From Pseudomonas putida (GTDB lineage: Bacteria > Pseudomonadota > Gammaproteobacteria > Pseudomonadales > Pseudomonadaceae), in assembly GCF_009883635.2 (NCBI RefSeq), contig NZ_CP026115.2, positions 1,736,001-1,800,000 of the forward strand: 64,000 nucleotides of DNA, read 5' to 3'. Numbering within the stretch: position 1 is the stretch's first letter; each line of letters begins with the position of its first letter. The notes beneath the pieces are model-generated. The model had not been told where the DNA came from and did not search any database. It saw only the letters and a program-made list of their open reading frames with translations. A program made the position numbers and the translations under genes. Positions 17,597-26,110 of this stretch are shown in pieces.

Positions 17597-19999
17597 TTAC
17601 GCCGGTTCGTCGGCCGGGCGCGAGCCTTCCTGCACCAGCACCATGCTCTGCGGCGACGACAGGGCAATGCCTTCATCGCGCAAGCGGCCAAGAATGGTGA
17701 ACAGCAAGTCGCTTCGGGTACCCGACACCTGCCGCGGCCCCGCCACGTAACCACTGACACCAATGACCATACCTGCTGAAGTCAGGTCCTTGAAGGTCAC
17801 CGAGCAGGCCGGTGCATCAAGAATCGCTTCATGCTCGTGATAGGCCGCCAGCAGCAGCTCGCGCACGTGGTTGGCATCGGTCTCCAGCGGCAAGGTCAGG
17901 GTGATGCCCACCACGCCCAAGGCATTCCCCATGGTGACGTTGCGTACGTTCTGCGAGATGAACTGCGAGTTGGGCACGATCACCGTGGAGCGGTCGGACA
18001 TCTGGATTTCGGTGGCGCGCACGTTGATCCGGCGGATGTCCCCTTCGACCCCCGCCAGGCTCACCCAGTCGCCCACCTTGACCGGGCGCTCGGTGAGCAG
18101 GATCAGGCCGGAGATGAAGTTCTGCACGATCTGCTGCAAGCCGAAACCGATACCGACCGACAGCGCACTGACCACCCAGGTCAGGCTGGTCAGGTTGATG
18201 CGCAGGGTCGACATCACCAGCATGGCCAGGAACAGGAAGCCGAGGTAACCGACCAGGGTCACGAGCGAGGCGCGCATGCCCGCGTCCATGTCGGTTTCCG
18301 GCAGCAGGCGCTCGCTCAGCCAGCGCTTGACCACACGAATGCCGAACATTCCGCCGAACAACATAGCCACGGCCAGCAGGATGTCCTGCGGCACGATGTT
18401 CAGATTGCCCAGCAGCTTGCCGCCAGTGCCATCCCAGTCACCCAGGCTCAGCAGCAGCTCGCCGGGGCTGGTACCGGAGGGCATCAGCGCCAGCATCACC
18501 GCCAGGAACAGCAGCACCGTGCGGCTGATGCCGACCAGGATGGTGCTGGCCTGGGCCTGGTGCCGTGGCGCCAGCCCCAGGGTCGAGGCCAGCGCCAGGC
18601 CGCCCGGCTGGCGCGGCGAAAGCAGGGTTTCGCAGAGGTCTGCAAGGAACGTGGTAAGCAGGTAGGCACACACCGCCACCACACTGATCCACAGCAGCTT
18701 GGCGGTGAGGAAGTAGGCCAGGGTCAGGTAACCAGCCAGCAGCGCCAGAATGATCAGCCCGACCCACACTACGATCACGAACGGAATGAGCCCGGCCAAC
18801 CCGGTCGGGCGATCCAGTTTGTGCTTGCGTAGTGTGCGGCGGTATCGCACCAGCGCCATTGCGAAGATCGCCGCCACCACTAGCGCCGTCAGGCCGTTGG
18901 TGGCCACGGTCAGCGCCAGGCTGGTGCCAATCACGCTGTTGATGCGCTCCATGGTCAGCATGACCATTAACGCCAGGGCCAACAGTTTGGGGAACCAGCC
19001 CAGTGCATTGGCCACATCGTCGTGAATCGGCGGCAGGCGCCAGGATGGGCGTTGCAGCATCAGCATGGCGCGGCCGAGGCCGGTGATGAACGCGCTGAAT
19101 ACCACCAGGGTGAGGAAGTGATTGGTCAGGCTGGCGATGTCCGAGCCCAGCTCGGCGCTGCTTTCCAGGCCCCAGCGCAGCAGCGACACCGAGCCGGAGA
19201 TGGTACCCAGAGTGGCCAGACTCACGCCCAGAGCCAGGGCACTTCGTCGCAGGCGGCCTTCCGGCAGGCGATGCACCATGATGCTGGCCAGCAGGCGCTC
19301 GATCAGCCGCCGCACCCAGATCCACACCAGGAACGCGGCCACCACACTGCCGATGAAGAACCAGCGATGCTCGGCGCTGAATGCACTGCTCAGGGCATCG
19401 CTGGCCTCGCCACGCAGGTCGCGCAGGCGCGCCACGTCGTCCTCGGTCGGGCGAATCAGGCTTGACCAGAACGCCGGGCTCAGCGGCGTAGCGGCACGGC
19501 TGAGGATCTGCGAGTTGAACTGGCTGCGGCGCAGGTTGACGATTTGCGTCGACAGGTCACGCGCCGATTGAGTCAATTTGGCGGCCTGATCCTGCTGCGT
19601 GACCAAAGCCTTTTTTTCAGCATCGAGCTGCTTGCGCTGAAGGGTCAGGCTTTCGGCTTCGTCCGGCTGAACCGGGCCGAGCACGTTGAGCTTGTCGTTG
19701 ATCTTCTCTACGTCGGCGGTACGCAAGGTCGTCAGGGCATCGGCCTGGCGCTGCACCTGCACAGCGGCCATGCGCAACTGCGAGAGCAAGTCGTCGTTGG
19801 CATTGCTGGTCACGCCCTGGCGGATCTGGTCGAGCCGATCGCTCAATTGCTCGTAGCTGGCATTTTCTTCGAGCACCGGCATTTCCGCTGCGGCCAGGCT
19901 GGACACCGGCGTCGCCGGGGCCGACCAGGCCGGCGCGGCCAGGGCCAGCATCAGGGTCATTACCCCCACATAGAATCGGGCAAGGCTGACACGCCTCAT
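17597..19999 (-). CDS. Large MscS-family mechanosensitive channel (DUF3772 type)
   Basis: Tension-gated channel that releases solutes on osmotic downshock. The chosen ATG (MRRVSLARFYVG) has AGAGGA nine bases upstream, giving 800 residues. Layout: a signal peptide cleaved near AWSAPA, a periplasmic helical domain (about 35-190, DUF3772-like, rich in Gln/Leu/Arg), about ten membrane helices, then the MscS core. The pore helix region is LTWVVSALSVGIGFGLQQIVQNFISGLILL, here shown as WVVSALSVGIGFGLQQI onward, followed by the beta domain VKVGDWVSLAGVEGDIRRIN. It resembles YbiO/YjeP-like large MscS proteins of E. coli. No operon partner. Confidence 0.92.
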   Translation of the reverse strand: MRRVSLARFYVGVMTLMLALAAPAWSAPATPVSSLAAAEMPVLEENASYEQLSDRLDQIRQGVTSNANDDLLSQLRMAAVQVQRQADALTTLRTADVEKINDKLNVLGPVQPDEAESLTLQRKQLDAEKKALVTQQDQAAKLTQSARDLSTQIVNLRRSQFNSQILSRAATPLSPAFWSSLIRPTEDDVARLRDLRGEASDALSSAFSAEHRWFFIGSVVAAFLVWIWVRRLIERLLASIMVHRLPEGRLRRSALALGVSLATLGTISGSVSLLRWGLESSAELGSDIASLTNHFLTLVVFSAFITGLGRAMLMLQRPSWRLPPIHDDVANALGWFPKLLALALMVMLTMERINSVIGTSLALTVATNGLTALVVAAIFAMALVRYRRTLRKHKLDRPTGLAGLIPFVIVVWVGLIILALLAGYLTLAYFLTAKLLWISVVAVCAYLLTTFLADLCETLLSPRQPGGLALASTLGLAPRHQAQASTILVGISRTVLLFLAVMLALMPSGTSPGELLLSLGDWDGTGGKLLGNLNIVPQDILLAVAMLFGGMFGIRVVKRWLSERLLPETDMDAGMRASLVTLVGYLGFLFLAMLVMSTLRINLTSLTWVVSALSVGIGFGLQQIVQNFISGLILLTERPVKVGDWVSLAGVEGDIRRINVRATEIQMSDRSTVIVPNSQFISQNVRNVTMGNALGVVGITLTLPLETDANHVRELLLAAYHEHEAILDAPACSVTFKDLTSAGMVIGVSGYVAGPRQVSGTRSDLLFTILGRLRDEGIALSSPQSMVLVQEGSRPADEPA

Positions 20000-20055
20000 C
20001 GAATGTTCCTCTTTACACATCGATTTGGCGGTGGATTCTACGCGGCTTGAGGCGA

Positions 20056-21108
20056 TCAGGAGAGTGCCGTTTCTCGCGCCAATAACTGCCGCTTGCGCTC
20101 TACGCCCCAACGATAGCCGCTGATATCGCCATCACGGCGTACCACCCGGTGACAAGGGATGGCCACGGCAATGTGGTTGGCGGCGCAGGCCATGGCCACG
20201 GCACGTACTGCCTTGGGTGCACCAATGCGCTCGGCGATGTCGGTATAGCTGACCCGGCTGCCCACCGGTACCTCGCGCAAGGCCTGCCAGACACGCTCCT
20301 GGAAGGCAGTACCCTGGACATCCAGCGGCAGGTCAAGGCCCAGTGCCGGCGCCTCGATAAAGCCGACAACTTCGGCGACCAGCCGCTCATAGGCGGCATC
20401 GCCGCCGATCAGGTGGGCTTTGGGGAACTGATCCTGTAATTGTTCGAGCAACACCTCAGGATCATCGCCCAGCAAAATCGCGCAGATCCCCTTGTCACTC
20501 TGGGCCACCAGAATCGCCCCCAGGAAACATTGGCCAATGGCGAAGTGGATGCTCGCCCCGGCGCCGCCTGACCGAAACTCACGGGGGCGCATCCCCAGCC
20601 GCTGGTCGGCGCTTTCGTAGAAGCGGCTGTTGGAGTTGTAGCCGGCGTCGTAGATGGCATCGGTCACCGAGCTGTGCCCGTCGCCCAGCCGCTCGCGCAG
20701 GCGTCGGGCACGGAAGGCGCTGGCGTAGGCCTTGGGGGTGAGCCCGATTTCGGCCTTGAACAGGCGGTGCAGATGGAAGGGGCTGACGGCCAGTTGCGCG
20801 CCGAGCTGATCGAGGCTGGGCGGGGTGTCGCTGCTTTCAAGCAGACGGCAGGCGCGGGCGACCAGATCTGAGCGACGGTTGGCGTCTGCTTTGGCCATGC
20901 AGCGGCGGCAGGCACGATAGCCGGCAGCTTCGGCGCTGGTGGCGTCGTTGAAAAACTCTACGTTTGCGCGCTTGGCCATGCGCGATTTGCAGCCGGGGTG
21001 ACAGTACACGCCGGTGGTGCGCACGGCGTAGACGAAGTGGCCGGCGGCAGAAGTGTCACGGGACTCGACGGCTTGCCAGCGTTGGGTATCAGTGGTGAAG
21101 GCATTCAT
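20056..21108 (-). CDS. ada: Bifunctional Ada: AraC-type regulator and O6-methylguanine-DNA methyltransferase
   Basis: Senses and repairs alkylated DNA. The N-terminal domain takes methyl groups from phosphotriesters onto a zinc-bound Cys and turns the protein into an activator; the C-terminal domain repairs O6-methylguanine. All parts are present in 350 residues: zinc ligands Cys36, Cys40, Cys67 and Cys70 (VYCHPGCKSR, RACRRC), the AraC helix-turn-helix at about 85-180, and the active-site AIPCHRVV with Cys319. It lies 100 bases downstream of the AlkA-type glycosylase on the same strand, so the two probably form an adaptive-response unit. Confidence 0.96.
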   Translation of the reverse strand: MNAFTTDTQRWQAVESRDTSAAGHFVYAVRTTGVYCHPGCKSRMAKRANVEFFNDATSAEAAGYRACRRCMAKADANRRSDLVARACRLLESSDTPPSLDQLGAQLAVSPFHLHRLFKAEIGLTPKAYASAFRARRLRERLGDGHSSVTDAIYDAGYNSNSRFYESADQRLGMRPREFRSGGAGASIHFAIGQCFLGAILVAQSDKGICAILLGDDPEVLLEQLQDQFPKAHLIGGDAAYERLVAEVVGFIEAPALGLDLPLDVQGTAFQERVWQALREVPVGSRVSYTDIAERIGAPKAVRAVAMACAANHIAVAIPCHRVVRRDGDISGYRWGVERKRQLLARETALS

Positions 21109-21208
21109 AGCGGTCTACCTCAACTATTTGTTTCGCCTGTTCCGACCCTTTCGGGGTGCGACGATCCGACTTGACCCGCGAAAGGGCCGGCAATGCCCAT
21201 GCAGAAAA

Positions 21209-21835
21209 TCAGGCCCGCCACAGGTACCAGGCAGCCACCGTACGGTAGGGGCTCCAGCCACCACCGAGCGAGCGCATCTGCGCGGGTGTCGGTGCCTTGT
21301 CCAGCCCCTTGAGCCGGCGATACCCCTCGCGTACACCAAAATCGTCCACGGGCAGGATATCCGAGCGCTCCAGGCTGTAGATCAACAGCATTTCCACTGT
21401 CCAACGGCCCACACCACGCAAGGGCACGAGGCGCTCTATCAAGGCATCATCGGCAAGTGCCAAAGCCTCCTCCCGGCTCGGTACCACGCCCTCCAGGCTG
21501 GCCTGGGCGATACCCTGAATGGTCGCCAGCTTGCTCGCCGAAAAGCCGCACCCGCGCATCACGTCGGGGCTGACCGCCAACAGCTGCTCCGGCGCCGGAA
21601 ACACCTGCCCGGGGAACAGCGCCAGCAAGCGCCCGAGGATCGCCTCGGCCGCCCGCGCATGCAACTGCTGATAGGCAATCGCCCGCACCAGTGCTTCATA
21701 AGGTTCACGCCCTGGCGTTGCCTGATGCAGGCAGGGCCCAGTCACCTCGATATGCCGCGCCCAGTCCGGGTCCAGCGCAGCCAGGTATTCAGTGGCTTCA
21801 CGGTAGGCGTCAGGCGAGAGGTCGGCGAGGATCAT
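21209..21835 (-). CDS. DNA-3-methyladenine glycosylase II (AlkA-type, HhH-GPD)
   Basis: Removes alkylated bases such as 3-methyladenine to start base-excision repair. I start it at ATG 21835 (MILADLSPDAY) because AGGAG precedes it by seven bases; a TTG seven codons upstream lacks a good site. The 208 residues contain the helix-hairpin-helix LRGVGRWTVEMLL (about 139-151) and the catalytic-Asp segment LPVDDFGVR (about 161-169). It lacks the N-terminal domain of E. coli AlkA, like other short bacterial members. Downstream is ada, consistent with alkylation-inducible repair. Confidence 0.92.
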   Translation of the reverse strand: MILADLSPDAYREATEYLAALDPDWARHIEVTGPCLHQATPGREPYEALVRAIAYQQLHARAAEAILGRLLALFPGQVFPAPEQLLAVSPDVMRGCGFSASKLATIQGIAQASLEGVVPSREEALALADDALIERLVPLRGVGRWTVEMLLIYSLERSDILPVDDFGVREGYRRLKGLDKAPTPAQMRSLGGGWSPYRTVAAWYLWRA

Positions 21836-21951
21836 CCGTAGCTCCTGTGGGTTCAAGGCAGGTCCAGCTTAGCCCAGCCTCCCATCGGGCAAACCCCGAA
21901 TCTTGCTGGCCAATTCTTGGTATGCCATTGCTCCGTGCCAGCATCCCCGCA

Positions 21952-21970
21952 TAGAATTGAGAACTATTCA
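21952..21970 (+). promoter_or_regulatory. Possible Fur box upstream of the FecI-like gene
   Basis: ATTGAGAACTATT within TAGAATTGAGAACTATTCA matches 10 of 13 positions of the common pseudomonad Fur half-site pair AATGAGAATCATT. It sits about 40 bases before the sigma-factor start, where iron repression of fecI-type genes normally acts. Pattern match by eye only. Confidence 0.45.
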
Positions 21971-22008
21971 CAGTCACGCGCACTCCACGGGGCCAGGCTT
22001 TCGATACT

Positions 22009-22524
22009 ATGCAGATCAACGACACGCTCAAACCGACCGAGGTCGCCCTGCTCTATCAGTCCCATCACGCCTGGTTGCGTGGCTGGCTGCGCAGCCGGGT
22101 TGGCTGCCAGGAGCACGCTGCCGACCTGGCGCAAGATACCTTCGTCCGCCTGCTGCGCGCACGCCAGGTGTCGCCGCTGAAAGAACCGCGTGCCTACCTC
22201 AGCAGCATCGCCCGCGGGCTGATGATCGACCAGTTCCGTCGCCGGACGCTGGAGCGCGCCTATCAGGAAAGCCTGGCGCTGCTGCCCGAGGGCGAGGTGC
22301 CCAGCGAAGAACACCGACTGGTCATACTCGATACCCTCGAACGTCTCGATCGTGCCCTGCACCAGCTCAAGCCGCGCACCCGTCAGGCCTTCCTGCTGGC
22401 CCAGCTCGACGACCTGAGCATCCCGCAAATTGCGCTGCGCCTTGAAGTGTCACGGGCCACCGTCGAGCGCGACCTGGCCAAGGCCCTGGGCGCCTGCTAC
22501 CGGTTGCGCTATGCCGAGCTCTGA
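22009..22524 (+). CDS. FecI-like ECF sigma factor
   Basis: Extracytoplasmic-function RNA polymerase sigma factor of the iron-starvation (FecI) class. At 171 residues it has region 2 (about 10-80; HAADLAQDTFVRLLRAR is the core-binding/-10 segment) and region 4 (about 110-165; LSIPQIALRLEVSRATVERDL is the -35-binding helix-turn-helix). Its 3' end overlaps the anti-sigma gene by 14 bases, and the TonB-dependent receptor follows. That is the classic sigma/FecR/receptor surface-signalling cassette: ligand at the receptor frees the sigma factor, which then transcribes the receptor gene. A Fur-box-like sequence precedes it. Confidence 0.94.
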   Translation: MQINDTLKPTEVALLYQSHHAWLRGWLRSRVGCQEHAADLAQDTFVRLLRARQVSPLKEPRAYLSSIARGLMIDQFRRRTLERAYQESLALLPEGEVPSEEHRLVILDTLERLDRALHQLKPRTRQAFLLAQLDDLSIPQIALRLEVSRATVERDLAKALGACYRLRYAEL

Positions 22525-23467
22525 ACGCGCACCCGCACAAGCCCAGGTCGACCAGGCCATCGAGTGGCTGGTCAAACTGCGCTTCGATACCCCGAGCCCG
22601 GCTACCGAGCAGCGATTCCAGCAATGGTTGGCCAGCCACCCGCAGAATGCCCTGGCCTGGCAGCGGGTCAGTGGCCTCAGCAACGAGCTGGCCGGGCTGC
22701 CCAACACACTGAGCCGGCGTACCCTGGAGGGCAGCCAGCGCCAGCGCATCAGCCGTCGTGGCCACCTCAAGCTGCTGGCCGTGCTGGCCGTCGGCGGCAG
22801 CCTCGGCTGGGCCGCCCGCGAACCCCTCGGCCTGCCGGCGCTGATGGCTGACAACAGCACGGCAACCGGCGAACGCCGCCGCGTGCAGGGTAGTGATGGC
22901 AGCCACATCCAACTCAATACCGCCAGTGCCATCGACCTGCACTACAGCGCCGATCAACGTGAACTGACCCTGGTGCGTGGCGAGTTCAGCCTGGATAGCA
23001 ACGCCAGCGACAATCGACCGTTCCGCATCAATACCCGCCTTGGCCCGCTGGCCACCCGCGACGGCCAGTTGCTGCTGCGCGAGAACGACCAAGGCCTGTT
23101 GCTGGCCGTGCGCCGCGGCGAGGTGACGCTATTCCCCTACTCCGGCTCGCCACGCCAGGTGCATGCCGGCGAAGTGCTGCAAGTGTCGGCGAACGGCGCC
23201 TACTCACCGGCCAACCTGCACGCCGACCCGTGGGGCTGGACCGATGGCGTTCTCAGCGTACAGCAGATGCCGCTCGGCGAGTTTGTCGCCGAACTGGCGC
23301 GCTACCGCCCAGGTTTGCTGCGCTGTGCACCAGAAGTGGCCGAACTGAAAGTCTCAGGCACCTACCAGCTGGGCGACAGCGAACGAATCCTGCAGCTGCT
23401 TACGCGCAGCCTGCCGGTGCGTGTCGATTACCGCACGCGTTACTGGGCCAGCATCGGCGCGGCCTGA
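22511..23467 (+). CDS. FecR-family anti-sigma factor / transmembrane sensor
   Basis: Inner-membrane regulator that holds the cognate sigma factor and relays the receptor signal. The start is ATG 22511 (MPSSERAPAQAQ), overlapping the sigma gene by 14 bases, giving 318 residues. The cytoplasmic N-terminal DUF4880-like part contains AIEWLVKLRFDTPSPATEQRFQQWL. A hydrophobic segment LKLLAVLAVGGSLGWAA follows at about residue 85, preceded by twin Arg (ISRRGH). The periplasmic FecR domain includes GERRRVQGSDGSHIQLNTAS and ends in a secretin-like STN domain (SVQQMPLGEFVAELARYRPG). Confidence 0.93.
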   Translation: MPSSERAPAQAQVDQAIEWLVKLRFDTPSPATEQRFQQWLASHPQNALAWQRVSGLSNELAGLPNTLSRRTLEGSQRQRISRRGHLKLLAVLAVGGSLGWAAREPLGLPALMADNSTATGERRRVQGSDGSHIQLNTASAIDLHYSADQRELTLVRGEFSLDSNASDNRPFRINTRLGPLATRDGQLLLRENDQGLLLAVRRGEVTLFPYSGSPRQVHAGEVLQVSANGAYSPANLHADPWGWTDGVLSVQQMPLGEFVAELARYRPGLLRCAPEVAELKVSGTYQLGDSERILQLLTRSLPVRVDYRTRYWASIGAA

Positions 23468-23481
23468 AGTTTTACAAAAAA

Positions 23482-23502
23482 GAATGAGGTGAAATCTCAT
23501 TC
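23482..23502 (+). promoter_or_regulatory. Inverted repeat before the receptor gene
   Basis: GAATGAG-GTGAAAT-CTCATTC has 7-bp perfect arms around 7 bases, 60 bases upstream of the receptor start. It may be a Fur-type or sigma-dependent control site. The spacing does not fit the PvdS-type iron-starvation box, so its role is open. Confidence 0.35.
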
Positions 23503-23562
23503 TCGTCCGGCCTGAAGGAACAAAGCCCGAAAAGTGGTCTACGAAACCTTCAGGAGCGGTCG

Positions 23563-26034
23563 ATGATTCACCCGAGTTCCCCCCGCAACGAGCAGCTGCG
23601 CCAGGCTGTGCGCGCTGCCATGTTCGGCCTTGGCCTTGGCGCTGGCTTGGCACTTCCGCTGGCGGCACTGGCGGCGCCGGCCAGCCAGCAGCAGATCGAC
23701 TGGAACATTCCAGCCGGCCCTTTGGCCCCCGCGCTGGACCAGCTGGCTCGTCAAGGCGGGCTGAATCTGTCGTTCGATGCCACCAGCCTGCAAGGCAAGA
23801 CCACCCGTGGCGTGCAGGGCCGCCATGATGGCGCCGGGGCGTTGTCGATCTTGCTGCAAGGCAGCGGTGTGCAGGTGCAGCAGGAAGGTGATAGCAGCTT
23901 CCTGCTGATCCCGGCCATGGATGCGGGGGGCGCGCTGGAGCTGGGGGCCACCAGCATTTCTTCTGACCGCTTGGGCGAAACCACCGAGAACAGCGGTTCT
24001 TACGCTACTGGTGCAGTGACTATCGGCAAGACCGCGCAAAGCCTTCGCCACACCCCGCAGTCGGTCACTGTGGTCACCCGTCAGCGCATCGACGACCAGA
24101 ACATCACCAACCTCACCAACCTGCTGGAGCAGACGCCCGGCGTGGTGGTGAACCTGACCGACAGCGAGCGGGTGCAGTACTACTCGCGCGGCTATGCGAT
24201 CGATGCCATTCAGTATGACGGTGCCACCGTAGTGCAAAGCAGCGGTGGCGGTTCGTTCATCCAGAGCGATTCGGCAATCATCGACCGCGCCGAGATCCTG
24301 CGCGGCGCCACCGGCATGATCCGCGGTGCCGGCAACCCGTCGGGCACGGTCAACCTGGTGCGCAAGCGCCCAACCTATGAGTACCAGGGCGAAGGCAGCG
24401 TAACCCTGGGCTCGTGGGACGCCCAGCGCTACGTGGCGGACATTTCCGGCCCGCTGACGGAAACCGGCAACGTGCGTGGCCGGGTGATTGCCGTACACGA
24501 TGACAAGGACCACTTCCAGGAATCGCGCCAGGAACGCAAGGAAGTACTCTACGGCGTGCTGGCCTTCGACCTGAACGACAGCACCACCCTGACCACTGGT
24601 CTTGAGTGGACCAAGCTCGACGCCACAGGCGCCTGGGGCAACTTGCCTGCCGACTACGACGGCTCGCCCCTGCCATTCGGCCGTAGCACCTACCTGGGTG
24701 CTGACTGGAACCGCTGGAACCGCAGCAACCTGCAGACGTTCGCCGAACTGGAGCATCACTTCGACAACGACTGGAAGCTCAAGCTGATGGCCCAGCGCAC
24801 GCACTTCGAGCTGGCCGACGACGGCTTCAAGCAGACGTATTTTACCCGCGCCAGCGGTGCCGCCAACCCGACCAACAACCCGTACCTGATGAACTACCAG
24901 GTCACCGAAGGCGATGGCGGTGAGAGCCTGCAGAACAACCTCAGCGCCACGCTGAACGGGCCATTCGATCTGCTCGGCCGCACCCATGAGCTGATGCTGG
25001 GCGTGGAGCGCATTCGCAACGACTCCTACGCATCAGCCACAAATAATGTGCAGTCCGGCGTGTTCGACATCCGTGAGTGGGACCCGAAGACCAGTTTGGC
25101 CAACCCGCATATCGACATCACCGCCCACCCGGTGCGTACCCGCACCACCCAGGAAGGCGCCTATGCCACCTGGCGCATTTCGCTGGCTGACCCACTCACC
25201 GCGATCATCGGCGCGCGCTCGAACTGGTATGACTACGAGCAGGAAAACAACACGCGCAGCAATGGCAAGTTCAGCGTCGACAACAAGATCGTGCCGTACG
25301 CCGCGCTGATCTACGACCTCAACGACAACTTCAGCACATACGCCAGCTATACCGAAATCTTCAATCCGCAAACCGCCACCGATGTCAGCGGCTCGGTGCT
25401 CGAGCCGACCACGGGTGAAGCCTACGAAACCGGGATCAAAGGCGAGTTCTACGAAGGTAGGCTGAACACCTCGCTGGCGTTCTTCCGCATCTACCAGGTG
25501 GGCAACCCGCTGGACGACATCAGCGGCCCCAACCCGTGCCTGCCCAACTACACCTCGGGTTACTGCAAGGTGGCGGCGGGCAAGAACCGCAGCCAGGGCT
25601 TCGAGCTGGAGATTTCTGGTGAAGTGCTGCCGGGCTGGAACGTCAGCGGTGGCTACACCTACAACACTACCGAGTACCTCAAGGACACCACCAGCAACAC
25701 CGGCAATGCCATCCGCACTACCGACCCCAAGCGCATGCTGCGCCTGTTCAGCTCCTATCGCCTGCCGGGTGAACTGGAGGCCTGGACCATCGGCGGCGGG
25801 GTGCAAGCGCAGAGCGACATCTACAACCGCAGCGGCACGGCGGTGGCTTCACAGTCGGGCTATGCGGTGTACAACGCCATGGTCAACTACCGCTTCAACG
25901 ACAACTACTCGTTGCAGTTGAATGCCAACAATATCTTCGACCGCAAGTACTACCGCCAGGTGGCGCCAACGCCGACCGGCTACTACTGGGGCGACCCACG
26001 CAACGTGTCGGTGACCCTGCGCGGGACCTTCTGA
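23563..26034 (+). CDS. TonB-dependent siderophore receptor with signalling domain
   Basis: Outer-membrane receptor importing a ferric siderophore using TonB energy. The 823-residue protein has a signal peptide (LGAGLALPLAALAAPA) and then an N-terminal STN signalling domain (about 45-115; NIPAGPLAPALDQLARQGGL), which marks it as a transducer that talks to FecR. The plug is at about 150-270 (TPQSVTVVTRQRIDD, RGATGMIRGAGNPSGTVNLV), and a beta-barrel ends in the required terminal Phe (VTLRGTF). It most resembles the FpvA/FoxA/FiuA group of hydroxamate-type receptors. The ligand cannot be named. No siderophore biosynthesis gene is nearby, so a xenosiderophore is plausible. Confidence 0.94.
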   Translation: MIHPSSPRNEQLRQAVRAAMFGLGLGAGLALPLAALAAPASQQQIDWNIPAGPLAPALDQLARQGGLNLSFDATSLQGKTTRGVQGRHDGAGALSILLQGSGVQVQQEGDSSFLLIPAMDAGGALELGATSISSDRLGETTENSGSYATGAVTIGKTAQSLRHTPQSVTVVTRQRIDDQNITNLTNLLEQTPGVVVNLTDSERVQYYSRGYAIDAIQYDGATVVQSSGGGSFIQSDSAIIDRAEILRGATGMIRGAGNPSGTVNLVRKRPTYEYQGEGSVTLGSWDAQRYVADISGPLTETGNVRGRVIAVHDDKDHFQESRQERKEVLYGVLAFDLNDSTTLTTGLEWTKLDATGAWGNLPADYDGSPLPFGRSTYLGADWNRWNRSNLQTFAELEHHFDNDWKLKLMAQRTHFELADDGFKQTYFTRASGAANPTNNPYLMNYQVTEGDGGESLQNNLSATLNGPFDLLGRTHELMLGVERIRNDSYASATNNVQSGVFDIREWDPKTSLANPHIDITAHPVRTRTTQEGAYATWRISLADPLTAIIGARSNWYDYEQENNTRSNGKFSVDNKIVPYAALIYDLNDNFSTYASYTEIFNPQTATDVSGSVLEPTTGEAYETGIKGEFYEGRLNTSLAFFRIYQVGNPLDDISGPNPCLPNYTSGYCKVAAGKNRSQGFELEISGEVLPGWNVSGGYTYNTTEYLKDTTSNTGNAIRTTDPKRMLRLFSSYRLPGELEAWTIGGGVQAQSDIYNRSGTAVASQSGYAVYNAMVNYRFNDNYSLQLNANNIFDRKYYRQVAPTPTGYYWGDPRNVSVTLRGTF

Positions 26035-26044
26035 TCTCCTGCAC

Positions 26045-26093
26045 CGGCCTCGCTCCTACCTGTAGGAGCGGGCTTGCCCCGCGAAGAGGCCCG
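26045..26093. repeat. Single REP element after the receptor gene
   Basis: CCGGCCTCGCTCCTACCTGTAGGAGCGGGCTTGCCCCGCGAAGAGGCC carries the REP core in one orientation with a partial inverted arm (GCTCCTAC / GTAGGAGC). It lies between convergent genes. Confidence 0.8.
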
Positions 26094-26110
26094 TACAGGC
26101 AGCCCACATC

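Noticed and set aside
23488..23506. PvdS/FpvI-type iron-starvation box (GAAAT...CGT) before the receptor gene.
   Set aside because: Only 8 bases separate the two parts; 16-17 are needed.
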